A stretch of DNA of 53,278 nt from an uncultured Methylococcaceae bacterium (GTDB taxonomy: Bacteria; Pseudomonadota; Gammaproteobacteria; Methylococcales; Methylomonadaceae): contig CAJAQT010000051.1 of NCBI GenBank assembly GCA_903944165.1, positions 1 through 53,278 on the forward strand, read 5' to 3'. Within the stretch, counting starts at the first letter, position 1. Every line of letters begins with the position of its first letter. The position numbers were made by a program, and so were the translations under genes. Of this stretch, positions 44,199 to 53,278 are shown one piece after another. Below the pieces are notes generated by a model, which was given only the letters and a program-made list of their open reading frames with translations, made no database searches and was not told the origin of the DNA.

Positions 44199-45584
44199 CT
44201 ACGCCGACTCACTCGCTGCACTGAAAGGTTTTTGAGCGTACAGCGAGCGGTAAACAGGAATATCATCGTGCGAAAAATTAATCACCAAATTGGCTAAATC
44301 AAACAGTGTTTGGCGAGTGCCACGATAACCAACCCACGTTTTTTGATAGCCGCCAATCATGTCGTACAACGGAAAGCCCGCCCGCAAAATTGGGACACCC
44401 AAACGTTCTGCCGTGGCGACAGCATGAGAATTACCTATCAGCAATTGCACCTTATGTTCTTTACTCATCACCTCCATATCTTCAAGATCACCAATTTTGA
44501 TGCGGGCAACAGGGATTTTTGCTAACAACGGCGTAGCGCACGACGTGACGGCCACCACCACCTCGGCACCCATTTCTTGTACTAAATCGATGAGTGCTGC
44601 CAGTAAATCGGCATCGGCAGCAATGCCAATGCGTAATTGTCCAAGCATAAAATGCGTATCTAACATGGCATCTTGTAATTGCGCCCGTTGCCGTTCCAAC
44701 CGTTCAGGCACGGGATGAGTGCTGATTTCTGCCAAGGCACACAGTAGCGCATCCGTGGCTGTTAAGCCGTAAACATGATCGAGGGCGTAAGTGGGCACCC
44801 CCGTTTTGCTTTCCAGCAGCTCAGCGGCTTTACTTAATGACGCCCCAATAACCAGTGTTGCCAAGGCATCGCCTAACGTCGCCAGTTCAGAGATTGAGGT
44901 ACCGCCGATGGTCACAGGACTAAAATCATCATCTGTTAAACACCCATCTAAAGACTCGGCTAAATCTGGAACAAATACTGGTCTAAGCTGAAATAGTTCA
45001 AAAATATCGCGCAGTGCTTCCAAATCCCCCGGTGTTAACAGGTAACTGACCAGCACATTAACTTGATGCTTACGCTTTCCAGGGCAGGTTCCGGCTTCAT
45101 TGGCATCGGGAACTAAGGCACGAATAATTTCCGTTAAGGTTGCTGCATAACCCGTTTCAACACTGCCAGTAAAATCGGGCGTATTAACCGCAACCACAGC
45201 AATGTCGGCAAACTGAGGATTCGCGTCTCTAAACTCACGCACATTACGCTGTACATCAGCGCCCTGCGTTTCAGCTAAGCCAGTTGTTAAAATGGTAATC
45301 AAGGCAGGGCGAGATTTTTCGGCAATAGTCTTAATGCCGACACGCACATTTTCATCAGCACCCATAACCGAACTGCCCTGATCCATGGCCGTACTTTGCA
45401 AGGGAATAGGCTCACGAAAATGCCGCACAAAAAAAACTTTAGCAAACGCAGTACAGCCCTGCGAGCCATGCAGCATGGGCATTGCACGATTAAAGCCTAA
45501 AGTAGCCAGTGCGCCACCAATAGGTTGACTGGCTTTTAAAGGATTAACCGAGAGCGCCTTATTACGTTTTAAAATATCAGCCAT
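44199..45584 (-). CDS. nifN: Nitrogenase FeMo-co scaffold subunit NifN, 461 aa
   Basis: NifK-like paralogue starting [20 protein letters not shown]. The conserved P-cluster-type region is [20 protein letters not shown], and [13 protein letters not shown] and [15 protein letters not shown]-type segments follow. With NifE it forms the alpha2-beta2 scaffold on which FeMo-co matures. An AGGAG ribosome site fixes the start at 45584, overlapping nifE by eight bases; the upstream frame to 45656 is discounted. Full length. Confidence 0.95.
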   Translation of the reverse strand: MADILKRNKALSVNPLKASQPIGGALATLGFNRAMPMLHGSQGCTAFAKVFFVRHFREPIPLQSTAMDQGSSVMGADENVRVGIKTIAEKSRPALITILTTGLAETQGADVQRNVREFRDANPQFADIAVVAVNTPDFTGSVETGYAATLTEIIRALVPDANEAGTCPGKRKHQVNVLVSYLLTPGDLEALRDIFELFQLRPVFVPDLAESLDGCLTDDDFSPVTIGGTSISELATLGDALATLVIGASLSKAAELLESKTGVPTYALDHVYGLTATDALLCALAEISTHPVPERLERQRAQLQDAMLDTHFMLGQLRIGIAADADLLAALIDLVQEMGAEVVVAVTSCATPLLAKIPVARIKIGDLEDMEVMSKEHKVQLLIGNSHAVATAERLGVPILRAGFPLYDMIGGYQKTWVGYRGTRQTLFDLANLVINFSHDDIPVYRSLYAQKPFSAASESA

Positions 45585-46974
45585 TGCTGCGCTCCTGAGA
45601 GGTGACGCGTCGCCACGGCGCAGGCGTTCTAACCGCTTGCCAAACAGGGCTTTCAATAGTCAGCGCTAATTGCCGCACCAATTCCAACATGCCCTGATAG
45701 CCTTCATAACCAAACTCACGTTCCTGATTAATATCCAAAAAGGGAATTTTGGCCTTTAATGCCGTGTACATATTGCGCCCCCCAGCAATTAAAATATCGG
45801 CGTGATACTCGTGGACAATACGGATTAATTCTTTGGGGCTACCATCATTAATCATTACCGTGTTCTCGCCCATTAATTCGCGGATGCGTGCTTTATCTTC
45901 TTCAGTAGATTTATTGGTACCCGTAGCAACGACAATCATGCCCAAATCCTGCAAAGCAGAGATTACCGACCAACTTTTTACACCACCAGTAAATAACAAC
46001 ACGCGCTTACCTTTTAAACGCGCTTGCCATGGTTCTAATAGCGTTTTAATACGGCTTTCTTCTCGTGTAATAAGCTGTTCGGTCCGTTCGCTTAACTCCG
46101 CATCGTTTAACGCCTTAGCAAAATCGCGCAGGGCTTGACTGGTGTCGGTAATACCGTAAAAACTGCCTTCAAACCAAGGCGTACCATATTGTTGCTGTAA
46201 TTTTCGAGCGACATTCACCATGGCTTTTGAGCACACCATCATATTCACTTCGGCTTTGTGCATGGTTTGTACTTCACGGAACCGCGCATCGCCAGACAGC
46301 GTACATAAAATACGCAGCCCCAATTCATCCAATAACGGCAACACATGCCAAAATTCGCCCGCAATATTGTATTCACCAATAAGATTTACATCATGAATGT
46401 TAAGTGGGCTGTTCATGGGCAAGGGATCTGGCTCACGCGTCCCAATCACCTGCGCCACCATCGCATCACCGGCAATGCGGTTACCTAAATTTTTAGTGCC
46501 ATAAAAGCCTGCACAATCAATAGCAACAACAGGAACCCCCCAGTGCGCCTGGGCAGATTTACACACGGCACTAATATCATCACCAATTAACGCTGGCACA
46601 CAGGTGTTATAAACAAATACTGCGGGCGGCGCGAAACTGTCTATCGCTTGTTTAATAGCATGAAACAAACGCTTTTCAGCGCGCCCCATCACAATATCCT
46701 GCTCCGTTAAATCCGTAGTCATACCAATACGATATAACTCCGCGCCAGAAGAGCGTGTGCCACGGTTATCCCAAGAACTTCCTGAACAGGCAATGGGCCC
46801 GTGGACAATATGGGCGACATCAGCAATCGGCAACAAAGCAATTTGCGCACCATCAAAAGCACAACCACCCGCCGCAGCACCTGGTTTGGGTTTGGCACAG
46901 CCCGACTTTTCTTTTTTGTTATGCTCACAAGCAGGTTCGTCAAGCAACGCGGCAATATCTTTTGTCGATTTCAT
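45577..46974 (-). CDS. nifE: Nitrogenase FeMo-co scaffold subunit NifE, 465 aa
   Basis: NifD-like protein with [54 protein letters not shown] and a C-terminal [17 protein letters not shown]. It assembles FeMo-co with NifN. The extra N-terminal cysteine-containing stretch ([16 protein letters not shown]) is typical of NifE. First gene of the operon; AGGG lies ahead of the ATG, and a sigma-54 promoter and a NifA site lie just upstream. nifHDK are not adjacent. Confidence 0.97.
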   Translation of the reverse strand: MKSTKDIAALLDEPACEHNKKEKSGCAKPKPGAAAGGCAFDGAQIALLPIADVAHIVHGPIACSGSSWDNRGTRSSGAELYRIGMTTDLTEQDIVMGRAEKRLFHAIKQAIDSFAPPAVFVYNTCVPALIGDDISAVCKSAQAHWGVPVVAIDCAGFYGTKNLGNRIAGDAMVAQVIGTREPDPLPMNSPLNIHDVNLIGEYNIAGEFWHVLPLLDELGLRILCTLSGDARFREVQTMHKAEVNMMVCSKAMVNVARKLQQQYGTPWFEGSFYGITDTSQALRDFAKALNDAELSERTEQLITREESRIKTLLEPWQARLKGKRVLLFTGGVKSWSVISALQDLGMIVVATGTNKSTEEDKARIRELMGENTVMINDGSPKELIRIVHEYHADILIAGGRNMYTALKAKIPFLDINQEREFGYEGYQGMLELVRQLALTIESPVWQAVRTPAPWRRVTSQERSNG

Positions 46975-47006
46975 GGCAAATACCCTAAAGTTTTTTTAAA
47001 AACTAA

Positions 47007-47022
47007 AGCAAAGCCTATGCCA
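47007..47022 (-). promoter_or_regulatory. Sigma-54 promoter of the nifENX operon
   Basis: On the minus strand, TGGCAT-N5-TTTGCT-type spacing is exact (TGGCATAGGCTTTGCT, GG-N10-GC). The predicted start is about 20 bp upstream of the nifE ATG. Confidence 0.85.
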
Positions 47023-47067
47023 TTAAATAAGTAATTGAATTTAAAGCTGTTTATTGTTTTTTTGTTC

Positions 47068-47083
47068 TGTAGGAAAACCGACA
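47068..47083 (-). promoter_or_regulatory. NifA upstream activator site
   Basis: A perfect TGT-N10-ACA palindrome (TGTAGGAAAACCGACA) lies 46 bp upstream of the -24 element. A second copy with N9 spacing (47190-47204) is imperfect. Confidence 0.75.
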
Positions 47084-47437
47084 AAGTGTCAGTTAAGGGG
47101 GGGGAATTACTAAAATATCCATGAACGTTTCGCTTAAATTCAAGATATTTTATAAAACAGGGAGGGGGAACTGCCAAAAGAAGGCGTGATGTATCTTCAT
47201 AACATAAATAAAGAGGTGTAACCCTCTTCATGATTATCTTATTAACCACGGCAATGAAATCATGACAAAAGCGCTCACCGCAGAATGCCAATCTGTTTGG
47301 CAACGATGCGCATTTGTGAAGACATTTCAATCATCAATGGAGTGTCTTTACTCGAACTTATGCGCGCACTTCATGGCTCGATGAGTTCGTGGGTAGACGG
47401 GAATATAGGAATACTAATTATTACTGGTAAAAAAAAA

Positions 47438-47454
47438 GGGGAGCAAAGCTCCCC
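47438..47454 (-). terminator. Intrinsic terminator of ftsH
   Basis: Stem GGGGAGC/GCTCCCC with a 3-base loop. On the minus strand it is followed by a run of about ten T, 16 bp after the ftsH stop codon. Textbook rho-independent terminator. Confidence 0.9.
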
Positions 47455-47469
47455 TTAAATGAGCGCACC

Positions 47470-49401
47470 TCAAACTTGTCCGGCAGGTTTATGTTTGTTG
47501 ATAGAATTTTTATCTGCCTTAGGGGGAACTGTGTCGTTTTTATCCAGTTTTGTCATTGTGGTTGAACTGGGTTTGTTTAAATCAATATCTTTGGGAGGCT
47601 GTGGATCATTGCCTGACATTAATGCGTCAATTTGGTCTTTATCAATAGTTTCCCATTTCATCAGCGCATTGGCCATTTTATGCAGGATGCTAATGTTATC
47701 TTGCAGAATGGTTTCAGCTTTGTGGTAGTTTTTATCGATGACTGCGCGTATTTCTTCATCAATATGATGCGCTACCGTGCTTGACACCTTGCTTCCTTGC
47801 GAGCCAGGGTAACCCATAAACGGCTGACCACTTTCTTCGCCATAAACTAAGGGTCCTAACTTATCTGAAAAGCCCCAGCGAGTGACCATGTTGCGTGCTA
47901 ATTCTGTAGCGCGTTCAATGTCATTTGAGGCACCTGTGGTGACACGATCACCGCCATAAATCATCAGTTCTGCAATTCTGCCGCCAAATAAGCTCGCAAT
48001 TTGGCTTTCCAGTTTACGTTTGCTGGCACTGTATTGGTCTCTTTCGGGTAGGAACATGGTAATGCCTAGGGCACGACCACGGGGCATAATGCTAACTTTA
48101 TAAACAGGATCATGATCATCGGATAACTGGCCAACAATACAGTGCCCTGCTTCGTGGTAAGCCGTTAATAATTTGTCATCTTCAGTCATTACCATGGTGT
48201 GTTTTTCTGCGCCCATTAAGATTTTGTCTTTTGCTTTTTCAAGGTCATGCATAGACACTTCTTTCTTATTAGCACGGGCAGCAAATAATGCGGCTTCATT
48301 GACTATGTTAGCTAATTCAGCACCTGAAAAGCCTGGCGTGCCACGAGCAATGTATTTCAATTCAACATCTGCTGCGGCAGGGACTTTTTTAATGTGCACG
48401 TTAAGAATTTGTTCTCTGCCTCGTACATCTGGCAAGCCCACATTAACTTGACGATCAAAACGACCTGGTCTTAATAAGGCTTTGTCAAGAATGTCCGCTC
48501 TATTGGTTGCTGCAATAACAATCACCCCTTCATTACCGTTAAAGCCATCCATCTCGACTAATAATTGGTTTAAGGTTTGTTCGCGCTCATCGTTACCGCC
48601 ACCAACGCCCGCACCACCGCGTTGTCTACCAACAGCATCAATCTCATCGATAAAGATAATGCAGGGTGAGTGTTCTTTCGCTTGTGCAAACATGTCTCTT
48701 ACCCGTGACGCGCCCACACCAACATACATTTCTACAAAATCTGATCCTGAAATAGTGAAGAATTTAACTCCCGCTTCACCTGCAATAGCACGTGCAATTA
48801 ATGTTTTACCTGTTCCTGGAGGCCCCACCATTAAGATGCCTCGAGGAATTTGTCCACCCAATTTTTGAAATTTTTGTGGATCAGATAAGAAATCAACTAA
48901 TTCAGCCACTTCTTCTTTTGCTTCTTCACAGCCGGCGACATCATTGAAGGTTGCAGTTAATTTATCTTCTTCCAGCATTTTGGCTTTACTTTTACCAAAA
49001 TTATTGCCTCCCAAGCCGCCACCTTGCATTTTGCGTGCATAAACTATCCACACGGTAATTAATAACAGCATGGGGAACCATGAAATAAAAATTTGTAAGA
49101 ACAGCGATTGCTGGGCAGGCGGAATCGTTCTAATCTGTACTTTGGCGTTAAGTAAATCGTCAATTAAATGTGGGTCGCCTGGGTTAAAGGTTTCAAAATT
49201 TTGCCCATCAGCTGTTCTGATTTTAATAAGTTGACCACTGACTTCAACGCGATCCACTAAGCCATTTTTAACTTTGGTAATAAATTCAGAATAAGCCAGA
49301 GAGTCTTGATAGGTCGGCGTAGTATTGACGCGCTCATAAATTAAGAACGCTCCAGTAAAAACAACGCCCCAAAGCAGCGCATTTATTAGGTATTTTTTCA
49401 T
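47470..49401 (-). CDS. ftsH: ATP-dependent zinc metalloprotease FtsH
   Basis: The 643-aa protein has TM helices at about residues 5-22 and 103-122 around a small periplasmic domain. The AAA+ module has Walker A GPPGTGKT (193-200), Walker [13 protein letters not shown] and the second region of homology. The zinc-protease motif is [11 protein letters not shown]. It degrades membrane and regulatory proteins. AGGAG precedes the ATG, and a strong terminator follows. Normal length. Confidence 0.97.
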   Translation of the reverse strand: MKKYLINALLWGVVFTGAFLIYERVNTTPTYQDSLAYSEFITKVKNGLVDRVEVSGQLIKIRTADGQNFETFNPGDPHLIDDLLNAKVQIRTIPPAQQSLFLQIFISWFPMLLLITVWIVYARKMQGGGLGGNNFGKSKAKMLEEDKLTATFNDVAGCEEAKEEVAELVDFLSDPQKFQKLGGQIPRGILMVGPPGTGKTLIARAIAGEAGVKFFTISGSDFVEMYVGVGASRVRDMFAQAKEHSPCIIFIDEIDAVGRQRGGAGVGGGNDEREQTLNQLLVEMDGFNGNEGVIVIAATNRADILDKALLRPGRFDRQVNVGLPDVRGREQILNVHIKKVPAAADVELKYIARGTPGFSGAELANIVNEAALFAARANKKEVSMHDLEKAKDKILMGAEKHTMVMTEDDKLLTAYHEAGHCIVGQLSDDHDPVYKVSIMPRGRALGITMFLPERDQYSASKRKLESQIASLFGGRIAELMIYGGDRVTTGASNDIERATELARNMVTRWGFSDKLGPLVYGEESGQPFMGYPGSQGSKVSSTVAHHIDEEIRAVIDKNYHKAETILQDNISILHKMANALMKWETIDKDQIDALMSGNDPQPPKDIDLNKPSSTTMTKLDKNDTVPPKADKNSINKHKPAGQV

Positions 49402-49524
49402 TTTTCATCTCCTGACCGCAGCGCGGGTCATCTAATAAAACTACTATAAAATGATATGGGCATTCAACAGTTGACGTTGTTACATCAATCTCACGCTAAA
49501 GCAATTCATACCAAAGTGTTCAAT

Positions 49525-50901
49525 TTATAAAAAGTACATCAGTTGTTGACCAAAACTTGTTTTAATTTTGTTGAGCGCAATGACTTGAATTTGTCTTACA
49601 CGTTCACGCGTTAGATTTAATTCAGAACCAATTTCTTGCAAAGTCATTTCGGTGCCCGTTTCAACGCCAAAATGTTCGCAGATTATTTTGGCTTCTCGAG
49701 GATTTAGCGTATCAATTGCTTTAGATAATAATTCGGTTAATTCTTTATCTGCAATGGTTTGCAAGGCATGCGCAAAAATATGTTGCTCTAAATAATCAAT
49801 GGGTGCAAATGAATCTTCGTCGTCATCTTGGTTCTCTAAAGACAATGCAGTTTGAGCAAAAGTAAGAATTGAAAAGATTTCAGCTTCAGACAATTTGGTG
49901 TAGTCAGCAAGCTCTTTCACGCTTGGCTCAATGCCGGTAAGGGCAGATAGCTCATTTTTTGCACGATACACTTTATTTATGTTTGCAACTTGACCACAAG
50001 GTACTCGCACTAAACGTTCTCCTCGCGACAGTGCGCGTGAAATTGCTTGTCTTATCCAATATCCAGCATATGTTGAAAATTGAAAGCCTAATTGGTAGTC
50101 AAATTTATCAACGGCTTTTAATAAACCTGTCTGCCCTTCTTGTACTAAGTCATCAAAGTCTAAAAAGCCAGATTTATACTGGTTGGCAATGAAAAGTACT
50201 AGGCGCGAGTTAGCTGCTGCAAGTTCTTGTCTAGCCTGCTGCCATAATTTTTCAGCAACGGTAATAGCTAGGGCATGCTCATACATTTCGCTGCTAGAGA
50301 GAAAAAGGAATGCAGTATCATGAAGTGCAATGGCTGAAAATAATTCTGGATAGTTAGTTTTGTTGAAGCGATTTTTTTGTTTTAAGCAAGACAGATGCCG
50401 CATGAGCGCATCAGAATGTTTAGGATTAGCCTGACATAGACCGCGTAAATCACAGCTATAAACGATTAAATCAGTGAGTTTGTTTAAATCATTAAAGGTA
50501 TAGGGAAAGCTTTGAAGTGCTAAGGAAAGTTGATGTTTATAATAATCAACGCGACCTTGGCTGTTTTCGTTGTTGTATTGATTTGCTAAAACAAAATACT
50601 TTTTAATCTCACCTAAGGACGTAGCCAGATCTGAGGCTAAGCTTTCTTGCTCGTCTTCAGCCTCAACGCTGAAGTTATTTTTTTCGTATTGATTGAATAG
50701 CCATAATGCACACACAGGGAATTGTGCAAGTGCATTAATTAAGTGTAGTTTTTGATTGTTCAGTTTTCTGGCAATGTCAAAATTTGAATTTTCAACCCCC
50801 TCAGATACTTTAGGCAAATGTTGATTTGCCAGGTTAAGGGGTATTTTTTTATTAACAAGTGCGCTGTTTTGTCTGCTTGCATGTTCAGTTAGATAAGCCA
50901 T
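49525..50901 (-). CDS. RpoD-like alternative sigma-70 factor, 458 aa
   Basis: Regions 2-4 are clear: region 2.1-2.3 (SRLVLFIANQYKSGFLDFDD, then LVQEGQTGLLKAVDKFDY), 2.4 (FSTYAGYWIRQAISRAL), 3 and 4.2 (MTLQEIGSELNLTRERVRQI). The N-terminal 200 residues include a segment like the RpoD non-conserved region (LINALAQFPVCALWLFNQYE) but lack regions 1.1 and the usual DPVRMYLREMG of 1.2. It therefore looks like a degenerate RpoD paralogue, not the housekeeping factor. It is 123 bp upstream of ftsH, same strand; its regulon is unknown. Confidence 0.9.
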   Translation of the reverse strand: MAYLTEHASRQNSALVNKKIPLNLANQHLPKVSEGVENSNFDIARKLNNQKLHLINALAQFPVCALWLFNQYEKNNFSVEAEDEQESLASDLATSLGEIKKYFVLANQYNNENSQGRVDYYKHQLSLALQSFPYTFNDLNKLTDLIVYSCDLRGLCQANPKHSDALMRHLSCLKQKNRFNKTNYPELFSAIALHDTAFLFLSSSEMYEHALAITVAEKLWQQARQELAAANSRLVLFIANQYKSGFLDFDDLVQEGQTGLLKAVDKFDYQLGFQFSTYAGYWIRQAISRALSRGERLVRVPCGQVANINKVYRAKNELSALTGIEPSVKELADYTKLSEAEIFSILTFAQTALSLENQDDDEDSFAPIDYLEQHIFAHALQTIADKELTELLSKAIDTLNPREAKIICEHFGVETGTEMTLQEIGSELNLTRERVRQIQVIALNKIKTSFGQQLMYFL

Positions 50902-51405
50902 ATCACCAATCCCTCATTAAAACAAAGTGTTTAGAAAAATAATCGGTTGCGCTGTAATAGACTTCCTTATCAATCACGACTGATGAGTTTCTTCAATAAT
51001 AGCGACAATTACCTGTCTTTGTTGCCAATTTGTTTACTAATCATTTCACCATAATGTAACAATAAGGCAATAAGTCGTCAAGATATAGTTTTACAAAACA
51101 TGAACAAAATTTGTTATTTATTTGTTGGTGGTGATTTTTTAGCGCTGTATAACACTGTATTTTTAAGCTTATATGCTTGATAAATAGGTTATTTATAGAT
51201 ATTTTAGGGAAGGCTTAAGTATGAGGGGCTGTCCAGCTTTTACGAAGTGACTATGATTTTTGTTAATCGATTTTGTTTGTCTAGTTATGACGTTGTCGTA
51301 GGTTTAAAAACAGGGAGTGTTGAAGGTATTTTTGTTTTAGCGTGTCACGAGTAAAAGCAGTTAACGCACCTCAACAATCCCAGCAGAAAATTAAGTAGGA
51401 AACGT
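50902..51405. other. 504-bp AT-rich spacer
   Basis: This should carry the sigma-factor gene promoter and the 3-prime end of the cytochrome-like gene transcript. I see no gene, RNA or convincing hairpin in it. Confidence 0.4.
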
Positions 51406-52311
51406 TTATTTTTTAAATAGGTTTTTGATTTTTGGCCATACTTTCTCTAGCCACTGTGCGTGCACATAGCTTGAGATGGGAGTAATTACGCATTTAATTT
51501 TTTGAACAACTATCATCAACTTTTTGATCGGTGTATTTTCTGGGTCATCACGCCATTCAATATAATGTGCGCCGATGCCATCAACAAACACGGGTTTAAA
51601 TAGCCACATTTCTAAAATAGAAGTCACCCACATAAACATAAAAGAAATTCCCATGCCCATCCCTGCAAAAATAACTAGCCAAGCAAACATTGGGTGAATT
51701 TTTGTTAGCCACCACGACATAATGTCGGCAATCAGGAAGAAATAGGGCATGCCAATCGCTAAGCATTTATACTGCATGGTGGTGGTTTCAGCAAAGCTAA
51801 AAATGAGTCCAACAAACATGAAGATGAAGCTTATACCAAACAAATGAATATGCGAGACACGTGTGAGTGAGGCAAAGGTCGCGCCGCTGTCTTCAGTGGT
51901 GTATGACTTCAAAATGTCAAAATCATTGAAGTTTGGTAAGCCTGACGCGTCTTTGTTGTGACACGTTGCACAGCGTTCTTGAATGATTTTTTCAATCCCA
52001 TCGTCGGTATATTTGTCCTCATCGGCACCATTTCTTACCCATTCGATAATGGCAAACCGTTCTTGGGCAGACGCGTTCGCCTTCATTGCGCCATTAAGTT
52101 GATTCTCCATGACTGTTCCCGAGCGATTGCCATAATAACTGTAAACAATATCATTGATAGATAAGCCAAATTGACCATCTGCCATGCCGTGGGTAAATAA
52201 AATTTGCAAAATAGCAAAAAAATAACCAACGCCAACAGTGCATAGGTAACCAGTAAATAATACTTTAATGGGCGTATCATGGTTTTTTAAAGAAGCATAA
52301 TTAAGCGTCAT
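51406..52311 (-). CDS. Membrane-bound mono-heme c-type protein, 301 aa
   Basis: One transmembrane helix (about 18-40) is followed by a roughly 105-residue extracytoplasmic region. It contains a single heme c site CATCH (C114-H118), with no obvious sixth ligand chosen. About three further helices (150-235) follow. Histidines at helix ends and starts (H41, VSHIHLFG near 149/151, KIHPMFAW near 206) could hold a b-type heme. A C-terminal basic cytoplasmic tail closes the protein. AGGAA precedes the ATG. Family not recognised; probable role in electron transfer to or from quinones, by inference only. Confidence 0.8.
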   Translation of the reverse strand: MTLNYASLKNHDTPIKVLFTGYLCTVGVGYFFAILQILFTHGMADGQFGLSINDIVYSYYGNRSGTVMENQLNGAMKANASAQERFAIIEWVRNGADEDKYTDDGIEKIIQERCATCHNKDASGLPNFNDFDILKSYTTEDSGATFASLTRVSHIHLFGISFIFMFVGLIFSFAETTTMQYKCLAIGMPYFFLIADIMSWWLTKIHPMFAWLVIFAGMGMGISFMFMWVTSILEMWLFKPVFVDGIGAHYIEWRDDPENTPIKKLMIVVQKIKCVITPISSYVHAQWLEKVWPKIKNLFKK

Positions 52312-52863
52312 AAAATTTCCTAAAGAGTAAATGTTGATAAATGATAATTTTGTAGTGAAACCGTAAGATAGTGGTGAAAAATACCATTTACCCTCTTAAT
52401 TTCATAAAGTTATCGTGGACAATTTTAGCATGATTGATTTATCTCTTTAGTTTTACCGTGTCTGGAATAACAAGTTTATTTGTTTTAGCAAGGACGGACT
52501 GCATCAATCAAGCAGTACAGTCTTATTTATAGTTATTTTGTTCAAAAGCAAGTTAATGGCATACTTAATCTAACGAAGGCTGCATGCGGTATTTTTTTAT
52601 AACTTTTCGTTGCCAGAATTTTGTCAGTGATGATAATTAATTCTTTTATAGTCTTAAGCTCTTAATTTAAGTTTACTTTTTTAAGCTCACTTTCTTTTGC
52701 ACATAATAACGAGTTTCTGATTAAATTTAAGGTTGCGAATTGTTTGGCTGATATGCGTAAATGCATTTTTTTAAGCTGTGTTGAATATTTAAGTTATTTA
52801 AATGTTTGTGTTAAGTATTTTATGGATTGTGCTGTGTTCACAATTTGATTCTTTGAGGTAGAA
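52312..52863. other. 552-bp AT-rich spacer between divergent genes
   Basis: Divergent promoters for the heme protein and the small acidic protein must lie here. The sequence is rich in A/T and T-runs. No RNA gene, repeat or specific promoter can be supported. Confidence 0.4.
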
Positions 52864-53094
52864 ATGAGTAAAACATCGAGTAAATCTGCAAATAAAGCCA
52901 ATACATCACCTTCATCTACTGAAATAGACGATGATGACGATCTTTTTGATAACAGCGAGTTTTCGGCACTTCCAGAAAATTTAGAAAAAGAAACTATAAA
53001 AAAGGACGCACGTAGAAAAATTGAAATTTATTGGGAAAAAAAAATGCTGAGAGAGCAATTTGATGATTTTGATGAGTCTGAATTTGGTTTTTAA
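52864..53094 (+). CDS. PA3496-type small acidic protein, 76 aa
   Basis: A Ser/Lys/Thr-rich N-terminus, an acidic stretch (STEIDDDDDLFDNSEF) and a C-terminal helix (RRKIEIYWEKKMLREQFDDF) match the PA3496 family described as putative envelope-integrity proteins. No signal or membrane helix is present. GAGGTAG precedes the ATG. The function is not established. Two hairpins follow the stop. Confidence 0.75.
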   Translation: MSKTSSKSANKANTSPSSTEIDDDDDLFDNSEFSALPENLEKETIKKDARRKIEIYWEKKMLREQFDDFDESEFGF

Positions 53095-53105
53095 TGAGTG
53101 CCAAT

Positions 53106-53157
53106 CAAGCCCAACCAATCGTCATGCTTCTTAATGATACGCGCTAGGTTGAGCTTG
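53106..53157. repeat. REP-like inverted repeat after the PA3496-type gene
   Basis: CAAGCCCAACC (53106-53116) pairs with GGTTGAGCTTG (53147-53157), 10 of 11 positions. It may also help end transcription. Confidence 0.5.
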
Positions 53158-53194
53158 AAGGCTGAAGCAGTGTGTTTAATTATTTTTATGTATA

Positions 53195-53224
53195 CGTGGA
53201 AAATAAAGATCTCTATTCTCCACG
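53195..53224 (+). terminator. Terminator-like hairpin near the window end
   Basis: CGTGGAAAATA (53195-53205) pairs with TATTCTCCACG (53214-53224), with one mismatch. No strong T-run follows, so this is a tentative terminator for the small acidic protein gene. Confidence 0.4.
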
Positions 53225-53278
53225 CACTCGTTTAGCGCGGTTTTAACAGTTTGGGCTCGAATGCGGTGTCTCGTTCCA

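Larger units (their letters stand above)
46975..47469. other. 495-bp nif/ftsH spacer
   Basis: Contains the nif promoter (47007-47022), the NifA site (47068-47083) and the ftsH terminator (47438-47454). A run of nine G lies at 47097-47105. Between about 47110 and 47430 no gene is convincing; a 119-codon frame overlapping the promoter has no codon support. Confidence 0.6.

Noticed and set aside
45585-45656. Longer N-terminus for NifN overlapping nifE by 80 bp
   Set aside because: An AGGAG ribosome site and the family N-terminus place the start at 45584.
47097-47105. Run of nine G as a possible phase-variable tract
   Set aside because: It lies in a spacer away from any start codon or promoter element, so no on/off effect can be inferred.
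47190-47204. Second NifA-like site upstream of nifE
   Set aside because: Spacing is TGT-N9-ACA rather than N10, so it is only a near match.
46971-47330. 119-codon frame upstream of nifE on the minus strand
   Set aside because: It covers the sigma-54 promoter and NifA site and has unusual composition for these genes; judged a chance frame.

Overview
The window looks like a chromosome segment of a nitrogen-fixing, flagellated gammaproteobacterium of moderate-to-low GC content (my estimate is low-to-mid forties per cent, not computed). The evidence is gammaproteobacterial-type housekeeping genes (ftsK next to trxB, slyD, a DUF2782 protein, a PA3496-type small protein), a nifENX operon, and a fliEFGHIJ operon next to a large chemotaxis cluster. 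Genus-level placement is not possible by eye. Intergenic spaces carry many short palindromic REP-like elements of several families.

Layout. 1-4800 (+): end of a SirB2-type membrane protein, an unknown membrane protein, a DUF2782 protein, a COG2509 flavoprotein, msrB and apeB. 4888-9210 (-): a secreted papain/C39-like protein, an orphan DppB-type permease and a membrane chemoreceptor. 9749-10456 (+): an isolated nafY-like gene. 10646-16082: ftsK, trxB, a rhomboid protease and two small envelope proteins. 16252-21154 (-): a UPF0182 membrane protein followed by an OmpR/QseC-type two-component pair. 21427-21906 (-): slyD. 22144-28163 (-): fliEFGHIJ behind a sigma-54-like promoter. 28469-40615 (-): a chemotaxis cluster. 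41190-46974 (-): nifE-nifN-nifX and accessory genes behind a clear NifA/sigma-54 promoter. 47470-53094: ftsH, an RpoD-like accessory sigma factor, a membrane mono-heme c-type protein and a small acidic protein.

The most notable system is the chemotaxis cluster. In transcription order it reads cheA(short)-cheR-cheB-[DUF1640-like pseudogene]-cheW-parA-[coiled-coil PD-(D/E)XK protein]-soluble MCP-cheY-cheA(long). As I remember it, this is the order of cheOp3 of Rhodobacter (Cereibacter) sphaeroides (cheA4-cheR3-cheB2-cheW4-ppfA/slp-tlpT-cheY6-cheA3), with two additions. The short CheA has an intact ATP-binding core and no Hpt domain. The long CheA (1081 aa) has an N-terminal Hpt but a wrecked N-box and G2 box. 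Together they look like a split histidine kinase in which one protein phosphorylates the other. The MCP has no membrane segment and a basic N-terminus, as expected for a cytoplasmic cluster positioned by the ParA-type ATPase. Because the R. sphaeroides fla1 flagellum is thought to derive from a gammaproteobacterium, finding this arrangement directly beside gammaproteobacterial fliEFGHIJ is informative.

The nif operon encodes the NifEN scaffold, NifX, the DUF269 and DUF683 proteins, FdxB, a thioredoxin-like 2Fe-2S protein and two proteins I do not recognise. It serves FeMo-cofactor assembly and electron supply. nifHDK are not in the window.
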